A DNA stretch of 64,000 nt from Balanoglossus misakiensis (lineage: Eukaryota > Hemichordata): NCBI GenBank assembly GCA_040954595.2, contig CM082576.2, positions 1,302,001 to 1,366,000 on the forward strand, read 5' to 3'. The notes below the pieces were generated by a model, which was not told the DNA's origin, searched no databases, and saw only the letters and a program-made list of their open reading frames with translations. The position numbers and the translations under genes are program-made. Below are positions 13,401 through 26,200 of the stretch, piece after piece (positions within the stretch are counted from its first letter, which is position 1; each line of letters starts with the position of its first letter).

Positions 13401-14220
13401 AAACCACTGGTATAGTTCTGCTTGTTTATGTCAAAGTGCATAAAATCTCTACACAGGTTTTTAATGTTATATATTCCAATACTTCATATGAATTAAATTT
13501 TGCCTGCATCTGAAAAGTAAATATTCAAAGTATATAACATCTCTTTTTTTCTTTTCTTTTTAACTTTTTAATTTTTTTTGTTGAGTTTATACATTTTTCT
13601 CTTTTTTAATGTTTTTCTATATTTAACTGTGCAAAAACCATTAAAATACAGATTCCAATTTATACAAGTACTTAAAGATAAATTCTGAAGTCCCAGTATT
13701 TACTTGAGGATGTCAGGTTAGATCATTACCCTGTTCTTGGTTATTTAAGATCATTTAAAATAATAGAATAAAACTGTAAGGCTTGTGGAAATACACATGG
13801 TTTATGCCTTGTATTCAACCATACAAATCCATGAAGATAAAAAGTCAACAATGATGTAGAGACTTGCTTGTAATGTAATAATAGTTGTGGTTATGTATTC
13901 CTAGAGTTTCAGAGAGACTTTGTCCACACATAAAACCTCGCTTCATGGTAGAAGTTCAATGGGTTGCTTATCTTGTATGTTTTGTACAAGACTGTTATTT
14001 TCTGACACTGGTCAAAGCAGCATCCTCCATTATTTGCACAGAACACCACTCCTTGGCAAACTCCTGTAAATATAAAAATAAATCTACCTATGTACAGTGG
14101 CCCTATTTCTTTAAAATGTACACACAGACCATTTGTCATGTTGCAGATTTCCAGTATGCCTACAGCTGCCTGTACCAGTGTCAGTATTTGGAATTGTGCG
14201 ATGTGGCGCATTATCCGCGG
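10460..14220 (-). other. Probable long 3' UTR of the HIF-alpha gene, with poly(A) signal at 10465-10460
   Basis: About 3.7 kb downstream of the HIF stop codon with no splice-supported coding sequence. On the minus strand an AATAAA hexamer lies at 10465-10460, followed by a GT-rich stretch, so it is the best candidate for the distal poly(A) site. The region is AT-rich with many T runs (for example 13545-13630), giving A-rich RNA. Earlier poly(A) sites are possible. The plus-strand frame 13885-14295 is the antisense shadow of the last HIF exon. Confidence 0.45.
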
Positions 14221-17200
14221 TCACCAGACATTAGCCGGGGAGGGTACCCTGTTAGCAGACTGGTCCAATGCCTTCAGAAGGTCTTCACCTTGTAACAATC
14301 CTTGTGTAGTATGCACAGGGGCATTGACTTCTGCATCATAACGTGTCACATCCAGCAGAGGACCTATCCTCATTCCAGGCAGGTGAGATGTAGATTTTCT
14401 GGAGGACTGCAAATGGAAAAAGAAAGACAGAAAGGTCTTGGGTTTGAAATCAACTTTATCATTTTCTGACAAATAAATACTGTGCTGTTTCTAGATATAT
14501 TACTCTGGATAATTCATTTAAGTATTTTGAACAACAGTGCCCAGTTTGAAACCTTTTTAACACCATAATTTCAGTATACATTCTTAAATGAAAAACAAAT
14601 GTTTTAAATCAAAAACTGCACAATATTCGAGTATGTTTGATTGGAATCTTCCAAAACACATTTACATCTACCATTTCAATTTCTGTATCATTTCAGATGC
14701 AACTTTATTTTCTGGTATAACAAAATTACCATTGTATTATTAAACTGTATCAGTCCACATACGATTGGTCATCAACATGAACTGTTCACTCTGACATTCG
14801 TTTGTTTGTTGCAATGACTGTTATCTAATCAATTCATTAAAATGTCATCAGTTTGCAGGGAGCAATCTTCTGTTTGAGTGTTGGTGTCTGACAACGTTAT
14901 CAGCTCCACAATTCTGGTCAGAGGTAACAATGACATCATCGATGTTCAACGTTTCAGATAATCCTCTATTTACCTTCTGTCCACCTAGTTTCCCTGGAGA
15001 TTCACATCCGTTGAAGGCACCACCTCCGTTCAGCAGAAGGTTTAACAGGGAACTTTTACGTTGACTGCTTGTGGTTTCCTGTTGATTTGGACATCCTGTA
15101 GTGGAAATCAAAAGAGAGATCACCTCTTGTTATTCACACATCATTTCGTAACATGCACCAACTGGTCAACAACACACACCTACATGAAATTTACATACCG
15201 GTAATCTTTATCTCTGATTCACAAAGTTACTTATTTTTCATATTGTGATGGACAAATCAATATCCTGGGAGAAATATACATGGACTATGAAAATTTGTTG
15301 TAGTTTGTAAAAAATACGTATTTGCAGGAAAGTGCAAACTCCAATGAAGAAAGTTCAGGTAAAACTTAGACTAGTCATCTAGTGATTTTTTTGTTTCTAG
15401 GCAATTGGCATTTAATTTTGCTATCAATATACCTATGGATTTAACATACAACTAAACAGTACAGTGTTAATTTCTTTAAGTCAAATATTTTTTACCGGTG
15501 GAGGAGGAGAGAATTTTGTTTGTGAAATAACATAATTCCTGTAATAGAGTTCAGTGCCCTTCTATTAGAATGACTAACATCACCCCAAAAAACAGTATTA
15601 GAGGTCATTAAGTCAACCTATCAACAAACAGAGGCATGTGATTTAATGGTACACAGTAGTCAGAAGTCAATTTTTAATGGAAATACGTGATTTTATAATG
15701 TAATAAAACACACGTAGGTTTTCTTTGCAAATGACATTTTTATTAGGTCCACCAACAATTTCTATGACTACTATTTATGACTAATGATTTCCCTTTATCA
15801 GCAGACTTCAGAGTGGTTCATATATTACGCAGTATATCAGTATGTTGGTCCTGAGTAGGAGCATATGTTAAGCCAGCTCAAAATGACCAATGTCAGATCA
15901 CAGTCGATCAAGATTGGTCTACATATAGGTATGAAAGGGAGTGTAAGGTTCGGTCTAAAACATAAGCATGTGCTGAATTGTACCGTAGTGTGGATAGGCA
16001 TAACTCTGGCCCTGGTCCCACTCAAAGCTCTCTCTCTGATGATTTGAAGCATTGAGATGACACTTAATTTCACCGGCCTTTAATCAAATGAGTAAGTGTG
16101 AACACTGACCAAATCAAACTTCCATAGAGGATGTTTTAGCCATGTTCAGGTCCTGGTTGGACTTTAAATAATGTGAATAACACTTTTACCTGTTGGTGAT
16201 CTTTGTGAAGTTTTTGGTTCCACTTTCACCGGGCGCATTCCAAACAAGAGCTGCTCGCCTAGAGAGCTCTGAGAACAGCTGGACTTGGTTGGTGGTTGTG
16301 CCACAAAAGCTGAGGCCGCCAGTTTACGCTTACGTATAGTTGTGATCAGGCTTGGTGTCAGCGATGGTCTTGAACTACTAGTGCTCTCTGTTGTTGTAGT
16401 TGTGGAGACTGCTGTCTCACTGCTCTTGGAACTGCTTTGAGTTGATGGTGGTTTCAAGGGAATAAACAGTGAAGGTGTATTGCTAGCCATCATTCTGTAA
16501 TTAGCAAGGAGACAAGTGTCAGTGCGCATTAATCAAATTGACATTTTTCATGGAAACACAAACGGCCAAAATAAGGGTACCGGTACATACTTGTAACATC
16601 AATCAAACTGTTAGACCTTCAAGCAGTTTTGAGTATATGATGTCTAAAGTGCTATTTTCTTTAATAGGTGATTGTGCAATAAATCCTGTAGAGTGGCAGT
16701 GATCAGAACAAGCCATTTGATTCTCATACTTCATTCTGTTTTAAAATGATGGAAACACAAGAGGGCAAGACAGACAGTCATACTCACATGGGACTTGGGG
16801 ACGCTTTGGTCAGTCGAACCACCACATTAGCTTGAGATGAAGCATTAGAGGCAGCACGCGATGGATGTGGTGGCGATGGCAAAGCTACACTGCTTAGCAC
16901 AGGATCATTCATGATTTTCCCACTGTAGAGACAGAAATCCTCACCACTCATGGGGATATATGGTGCACGCATTCCAAGCTCTTCAGAAGACACCTTCAGT
17001 CAGGAAACAGAACAAAGTCATTGATTGGGATTTCTGATCTTGGATTCTGACCCAATATTTCAAACGCACACCTCATTAACAGTGAATGATTGAATGCTCA
17101 TCAATTCCCACAACAGAATGACAGCCAGAGACTTGAGAGGTTCTCATTTGGTTATAAAACTATCACATTGAGGAAGTAATCCAATTTTATTGCCTGTGCA

Positions 17201-20200
17201 TGAAAGAACATGGAGTAGAAAATGATCTCAGTAGATTCATTCACATATACTTACATTATCATCATTCACAGGGTCATATTTTGTAAACAATGATGAGACT
17301 TTATCGACCATTTCATTGTTGACAGAAGGATCATAACTTTTGTATTCTTCTGGACTGTTTGGACATGTTGATGTTGCCTGCAAATAGAAAGTTCAACATT
17401 TGAAATACAGAGCAGTTCACACACTTACATTAAACACAGCAGCTTACCATCTTTTGAAGATGCCTTATTGGGACTCTTTATCCTCATTTGCATGTTTATT
17501 ATACAGCGCGCACAATAATGTACTGTGTTGTATATCCATCTTTGAAAAAATCAGAATGATGCCATTGAATGAAACGAATTCTCTCAGAAATATAACTTAC
17601 ATGTGGGCTGACACTAGCAGGAGGTGTTGATAACGCTGTAACTCCACGGTGTTGACTGAACACATCATTCTGTTCTTGTGGTTGTGGCGATTGTTGTTGA
17701 CTGCTGGATTCAGGCGGCTGCTCTTTAGACTTGGAGTCACCACCAGACAGACTGACAGTGGTGCATGTAAATGGATCAAATCCTGTAAAGTTTGGAGTTG
17801 ACTGGTCTGCTGGGAACAACACCTCATCGTACATATTCATGTCTATATCCATCCCTTCAGAAAGAGAGAGAGAGAGAGAAGTTCCGTTATACTGAACAGT
17901 TGTAAATCATTGATGAGCGAATGTAATTTACACAACCCCATTATATGTCAAGGATTTCCAGTTGTATCAGGAAATCAGTGTAAGGTGTACAATAACAGGA
18001 AGTGATGTACATGTTACTATCCACTATCTAGTCAGTCACTGTCTACCCCTGCTATCTTTCCCCTTGTCGGACTATCCCCATTTCTGTCCAATATGTGTTT
18101 AGCATGATACTTTCACCTTTGATGCCCATGTCCAGCAATTGATCATCTTTCAAGCCACTTTTGAGATGAAAACCCCTGCACAATTTGGAAGTGTACTCAC
18201 CACCTGAAAATGGCAATGGAATCATTGCTGGTCCGGCTGTTGGGGCAAGATAAGGCAACTCTTCAGGATCAGGATTCCAACCTGTAAGGACAGAGCAGAA
18301 CCAAAGTGTAAAGGACTGAAAGCCATTGAGATTTTTAAATATGAAATCACAACATACAGCAAGGCTGTCTTTGCAAACTGTACACTCTGTTCAATTTGGC
18401 CATAGAAGAAGCTAATATTGCTATTGTCATTTATGAACTCAATCAAATCAGACAGAGTTCAATAGTTGTTTGTATTCCTTCAAATGTATCTTTGCATCTC
18501 CACTTACAGTAGAAACCTTGAAACACCCACTGCATTCATTCATTCCCAACGGCAAATAGGAACTACTCAAAACAGCTGAAGGCATAGCCATCAATTACAG
18601 TTTTAATAAATACTCAGTCTGTTAACTGTCGCCAGGGTACATGTACTTACTGTTAACTTTATCTCCTGAAGATGTCCAGAAACCAGTGTTGCTATCATCG
18701 CAGAGTGGGGAAAATATCTCTTCTGTACTCAGTTTCATTCCATTGGACATCTCTAAAGATGTCTTCGGCTTGGCCTTCTCGGCTTGCTTTTGTTCCGTTG
18801 ATAGAACCACATCTTCATTTTCAATACCACTACAAACATGACAATAATCAAAGCACAATTATGAGAGGTGCAATGTGATGGCTGCAGGGCAAATCATGAT
18901 ACGGGACCGGGTGGAGCACAATCAGTTCACAATGTAATGGAATATTTGGACACCACCTATATAATGTTCTTACCTCCTGCAAAGGTTTATCTAATCTCAA
19001 TAGAACTGGATCTGCTCAGATGTCAAAAATTAGAATCAATTTTTCACACAAGAACATGAATTAATAAAGGATTATGGGTTCTAGTCACCATCTGTTTCTC
19101 TGGTTCTGTCTGTCTGTCTGCCTCTGTCTGTCTGTCTGTCTGTCTGTCCATCTCTCATCAGCTTACCTTAGGACATAATTGACACAGACAATACACTGTG
19201 GCTTAGATGTTCTGTTATTGTAGATGACAGTTGCCTGTGTCTGGATCCACACGTATCCACCATTCTTGGACAGGAATCGATATCTTCGAGTCGATGTCTG
19301 ACCTTTGGCATACACTACAAAAATTAAACACATACATCATCATCATCATGTCTCTTTATAAAGCTGACAAATCTGCATGAAAAACAGAACCAATCAAGTG
19401 TGATGACATCTCTGACCCTTCATTTCAAACTCTTTCCCCCTTTCAATTTCTTTGTCAGAATGACCTTTACAGCTCTAATTTCTGTGTTAAATTCTAACCT
19501 GTACACTATAGCATTGGTACCTAGATATGGAGCTGTCAAATTTATCAAGCTGGCATTAGACTCTCACTTTTGGCACAAGCTGTGCACCCAGATAATCATT
19601 CACTGCACCAAAGAAGAATTATTTCTCTTTGCAAGAGAAGTAGTGGTTAAGTTACAACTTGGCAAACATATATTGTAAAGGTTTTCAATACTAAGTGAAA
19701 CAGAACTGAGAAAAACTTGGATGTTTGCAGATAAATTTTTACACAGACCAATCTGATAGGGCCAAGTATCAGGAAAGTCAGTCCCTACTGAAGGTTTCTC
19801 ACTTTGAATTGTAAAGACAGTTTTACGTTTTCATCTAAGTGAATCTTGTTGTTGTGAAAACACAGTCGTGAATTAGAGAAAGTTGTGGAATGTTGCCAAA
19901 TGATGAGTTGAAGATGAAGCTCGATGTTGGCAATCAATGTGACAAGGATGCTGAGTTATTATAGCTCTATCATTGTAATGAGTTTAAACGACATTGAAAG
20001 TGGCATCAACCATTCTTCACAAAAGCAGAAAGTTGACTTAGAGGCTATTCCAATCCCAATCCATCATCTTAATGACAGAATTCCTGCTGATATCAATTTT
20101 TCACAAACACTATGTGATAGGACATAGTATTAACTTACAGTCATGATAGCTTTTCTCAATCTTGTCTGTATCCAAGGCATGGCAGAAGTCATAGGCTGAT

Positions 20201-23200
20201 TTTCCAATTAAATCACTAGCTTTGTATCCAATGATATCTTGTACTCTGTAATACAAGAGAATCACTGATTAGTTTTGATTTTGTGAAATATCCAGTTACA
20301 TTGTATTTTCAAACCTATTTAGCACTTCATGTATACACCAGTGGGATATCATAACTGCAATGTGTATTGAGACCCAGTGATCTAAATATGATGCTATAGC
20401 TATACATGATTTAACCCAATTCCCTTCACATCTTGATTAAATCCCATCATTGGACATGCACTCACAATGCTGTGTGCGTGATCAGGGTTAGGGGTGACGA
20501 ATAGGCTAAAATTGCCACAACTAACTCATTTTGACCGAATTTCTAACAAATTATTTGACTTTAATTAATTCCAGTTTATGCCATAATCTGTTGCTTTGCT
20601 TTTAAACCTTTCTAGACTTTACATTGTTTCATGGCTGCAGTTCGCCATTTCATGTTTCTGGCTCTAAAAATCTCTGTAATTTGCAGCGTCACAGGATGTA
20701 AGGCCTCAAAGCATGCTATCTATTAAATGTATCTACACCACATGTCAATCAAACAGCGACGCCATGACAACTAATTGGCCTCTGGATAACACCACCATAT
20801 CCTACAAAGCATTATCTGTCATTAGCTTTCAGAATGATAAGACAAGAATCCGATTTCATGTCAGCAAATATATGCAACATTGTGGTTAACGCAAGCCACC
20901 ATAAAACTCTGTTTTGTTGTGGACTTCATGTTTAACCCTTTCACCCCCAGTTCCCTCTATTAGAGGTCCAACCTTCTATACCATAGAAAACAATGGGTTT
21001 GAACTGAACCATGGTGTTAAAAGAGTTAATGAATGGATCACAGACTTGTAACCCTGGAGAAAAGTTTCAACTCACCTATCATCTACATATGTAAATTTCA
21101 TATCCATGGCATGTCTGGATAGAAAAGTTTGACTGTCAAATGGTATTTCAATGTTGGCAGGATGAGGAATAGGTTCTGCCACAACAGTTAGACAGGTCAT
21201 TGGTGGCGGTCTGTAGCCCATCAAACTGACGCTAGTACTGGATTCAACAGTCTTCATGTGTCCACGACACTGTATAACCTAGAAAAGAAGATATTAACAG
21301 TGCAACATGACTATCACATTTGATGTTATGTGACAGGTATTCCTGTAATAATGCATCAATTAAGAAGCCATGCTTTGCAATAAAGTGGAAGAATATAGTG
21401 GAAGCGTTTACTGCTTCTGTGTTGGCTTGAAAATTTGTTTGAAATGGCTGTTTCTTGTTCTGCACACTTAAACTCAGCACTATCGTCAACAGAACTGAAT
21501 TGCCAGAATATAATCAGACCTCATGATAATCTTGGTAGAAAGAGTTAGTCTTGACATTCAGACAGCAATCTACCATACTTTTTCCACATCATACGAGACT
21601 TTATGGACATTAATCATCTGTCTGGGGATTAATATATCACTGTTTCCTATTCAGTCTTTGATAAATTGCCCTCGCTTTGTTAACTACTCAGTGGTGTGAC
21701 AGTTACACTTGACATAGGATGACCTGTGAAATGTACCTGCGCCTTTGATATGTCTGAATTGTGAATACGAGACAGGTGGGGAGGTTTTGGACACACCATG
21801 AGGCCTTGCAATGGCAGACTCTCCAGCAGATGGAGAGGACACACACAGACAACTGACAGCAACTGACACATCAACAACCTTGTACTCTGTACAGGTACCT
21901 GAAAGATCATGTCACCCTGAGTGGCTGGTGTCTGCACACAATCTCTTACTGATATATTCCCGCTTTATCAACTGATATCAATTTGGAAAACATGATCTGG
22001 GTTTTGACATTTACAGACTGAATATAAATGGCTTCACATTAAAAATCTCAACTGGAGCGTGAGAACTGCAGTTATATGCAAGAGTTCTGAAAAATATACT
22101 GACAAGTTTTAATTAGTTTTAGAACAATGTCTTTTTACCCCCATAACAGTTGGCGTGAGCATGTAAATCAGTATCCTCTATTGATTAATTGGTTTTGGTC
22201 TGTCTTCAATCAAGATTTATCATGCACATGTGTTTTGACCATATCAAAGTACTGGGACCAGCAGACCGACCATGTGTCTACGTGCAAAAACTGAGCAAAA
22301 AACCATTTACACTGGACTGGAACCAAAAATAGAACTAAACCAAGATTAATTGATAATGGACCTTGTGCTGGCTGGAAGAAGTAGGCCGATACTGACCCCC
22401 TTCTTACTCTATTCTCAAATCTGAAGATTTCGGATGAACTTGGTCAAGTACTGACCCCACACAGAGATAAACAGTGAGGAGATGGCTTTCAGCTAGCTCA
22501 ATTTGTCAATAAGACAGGTTTGCAGATTTTGCTGACAAAACTTTCAAGTAATTATTCTGTTTTTGGCAGTGTATAGGTCGCCGTTCCCTACATCTGATTT
22601 TAATCAGATTGAGGCTAACCTATGACTATGTCACAAGAATACTCTTCTTTTAACAACATCAAGTTTGGCTTCAATACACAGTGTGCAAAAATCTTGATGT
22701 GTATCACCATGATTCAGTACGCTACCACTCTTTTAGGTCAATATTTACTGAATTCATGTTCCTTTAAATAAGCACCATCTGTATTTAAATGAAGCCAAAC
22801 GACCTTTTAAGGGTCAGTCATCAATCCTCACTGTTCAAGTGTCAGGTTAGTTGAATCTCAGTGGTTGTTGTACATGTTCTTCTAAACATACCTTGTATGT
22901 GGCTGACTTCAAATTTACATTGCGGCCTTTTGGAGTCAGGGTACACTTCATTCTGATCAAGAAACTACATTCATCTTTCTCTTTTTTCGCCTTGATTTGT
23001 ATTCCCGGCTTGTCAGAGAGCTGTTCCCGAATCTCTTCATGGTCACAGGGATGGGTGTAGTCATATACACTGTGGCCTGCCATGTCAACCTGAATATAAC
23101 ATATGATTGTATTAAGGAATAAAGATTCACTTGCCAATCTTGGGGAATCATTCAAATGTCGATCTTGGAGTAAACTTTTTCACAAAAGCACTGCTTTACA

Positions 23201-26200
23201 CAAGTAGACATCTGTTTTTCAAGAAATGGTCAATGTTTTCCAAAAGATATTACAGAATAAACAATGCGATTTTTGATAAAATGTTCAAACTTCTGTTTCT
23301 TGGCCAAACATTTGTCAAGAGACAAATCATTCTTTTTCATGAAATGGATAACTTTCTAAAAAAAGATGATCAATATTATCAATGACATGAATAATGATTT
23401 CAAAAAAGTGAATATGTTGCATTCTGGGAGAAAGAAATGGATCTTATGAGCGGCTACAACCAAGACAATCAAATGATTGCTACATAGACATATTCTTCAC
23501 CATTACCATCAAAATGAGCTCCTAAACCCATCACTGAACAGTGACTAGCAGAACAGACTCACCTGGTTTAACCCAAGGTATTTGGAGACATTCTCAGACA
23601 GGTAAGCCATGTCTCCCTCTTGTGTCAAAACCATGACAAATCCTTCTAGAGCCTTCAAGTAGTAAGCGTCCATCATTTTATCAAGAACAGCATTCCTTGT
23701 TGCCACGGTGCCTTTGCTTTCTGTAAAAAAACAAGACGTCAAATGTATTCAGTTGAACATCAACAGAGTGAAAAGTTCCTCTCGTTTCATTCATTATCAA
23801 CATGATATCCAGATGCTGTACCAACCAAGTTTCACTGGGATTTTGCATTTTAATTACCTTCTTACAATCCTAAAATCATTAAATGCTATAAATGCTACAG
23901 TTAGAGACAATGCTATATCAATAAATTGTGAACTACATGTAGTATTTGCAACAAATATTCTATAACATATGAGACTAAGACATAAATAAAAATCATTACA
24001 CACTGCTTAAATAACCCCTTCTGAATCTATAATACCAAGTTATGTTTACAACTATTGTGGGGTTATTGTCCGAGCAAAGCCAATATACCCTATAATTATT
24101 CAAGGTATGTCACTCTATGATGTAAACACTTTTCTTATGTATTTAGTCCACGCGGAAAAAACAACAACCTTTTGCTGGTCACAGTCTAATTCCAGAAAAT
24201 ATTGGACACTGTCCAATTATATACAAGTGCATTATTTTGTTATGAAAATACAATGGAGGAGTTTTTTTCTAACTGTACTACAAAAACCTGACTCAGGCTG
24301 ATCCATAAGGGTTGATCCTAGCTAGGTGTGTCGGCTGCACTTAAACTAGGACACATTGATGGCGTCTTAACACCATTCTGCAGTCACTCAGAATAGGCTA
24401 GGTATTTGTGCATATGTTGGTTCTACAATAACACAAGTAACTTAGCAGGTCTGCAATATTCATTCCCCTGGATGAAATGTGGAATGGATATTGTATGTGT
24501 CAGTCTGTGCTTAGCTATTTCTCATACATGCTCGTACTTAGTTGTGTTGGAAGTTTGTTAAATAGCACTTAGCCGTCAAACCTATGCATAGTTTTTTCTT
24601 TTGTTAATTTTTTTTTCAGATTTTATTTTATTTTTTCAATTGATCTGGTTTAACTTGTTTTGTACACTTGACATGCCCACCTGTAAGGACGCATAGACTG
24701 TGACACAACAATCATTCCTCAAGCTAATACTCCTAGTCCAGCAGATTTGAAAAGGGCACTGTCCTCACGTTTTAATATGTTCACTTCATTTGTCACAAAA
24801 CAGTCAGATGGTGCACAAATGCATGTAGTCTTGAACACGCGGCACAGAGTAATGAGATTAATCAACCTTACTTATCAAATCAGTTCAACAACCCTTCAAA
24901 AGTTAACTTCTAGAATGTTGCTTTCTCCTCTCCATGATGCCATATGTGGCATGATTTTATTGCTTTTTATTTTTACTCATCAAGACTAAAATTACACCAA
25001 TGATGTGACACATGGGCTCTGCAACCAATGTGGTGTACATATGCATGCAGAGAATGTTAGCAGAGGCCAAGGGTTAATGCAAGTCAGACAACCACCATGA
25101 CAACTTGTAACGGCATAACAGGTTTGTTCAATTAGCACAACAGGTTCGTTCAATTTATAAACTCGAATAACCTATGCTGAGGTTTGTAACTAGATGAAAG
25201 TACGGCTTCAAAAGTGAATCTAGCACATTCTAGTGTGGGACACTTAAACTGATATGCTCACTGAAGCATGCTAATTCTGCAGACCATACAAATGTATGCT
25301 AGTCAACATGGAATCATGCATGAATCTCTTTTTACTTGCAGACAAGCATTATGGGAGCAGGGCAGGTAGCAACAGCAAACACACTGGTCATCGTTGCAGC
25401 TTTATCTAACACCAAACATTACAACTGAAAAAAAGGACACACAGATAGAATGTAGAAATGCATCATGCATCAACATCTAAAATCTGTCTTTCGAATAAGA
25501 TACAATGACAACCTAAATTGTAAATTGATTTAAAACTCTGACCCTTATATTAAAATATCATTATGGAAAAGTCCAAATATATTTCTCAACACCATTAGTT
25601 TAACTTCTGACCCCATGTTATAAAGTCACAAAAGTCTCTTGGTCTTATTTGACAAACCAGGGCATAGTACACAACAATGTGTTGCTTTTTGCTCATCTCT
25701 TTTTGGCACTTTTTTAATTCCAGTATCTTCATCATTCGCCAATCACTGACTGAGTCTGAGGCTCCATTTCACTGACCCTTACCATTTTATTCTGATACTT
25801 AATATAATCACCAAATATGAAGAGGGCAAGTACACTAGATGCTCTGGCTGAGAGAATAAAATACTCTGATCACCCCTTACATTGATACAGTTGAATCCTT
25901 CTTTCAATCTGACATACTCTATACACAAATCTGTCCGCTTCCACAAAACCACAACAGAGATTTCAAACAGACATATCACGACCTCGTTTCAACTATATTA
26001 TAATGTATTAGCAGTGGTGTATCTTGGCAAAAGTCCAAAAGTTAACACCAACAGCTGTGCATAAATAAAAACATTACGTCAACACAATTTCAATGGGTAT
26101 CAAGTTTTCTGGCTGGAAGCAGTTCTAAGAAAGAAAGAAAAGACAGAGGATAAACAAGTGATTTGCCAACCCTGACTAAAATGCTTTCAAATTAATGTCC

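Noticed and set aside
13885-14341. Plus-strand frames of 136 and 83 codons
   Set aside because: Antisense shadows of the HIF last exon and its 3' UTR; no splice or protein evidence.
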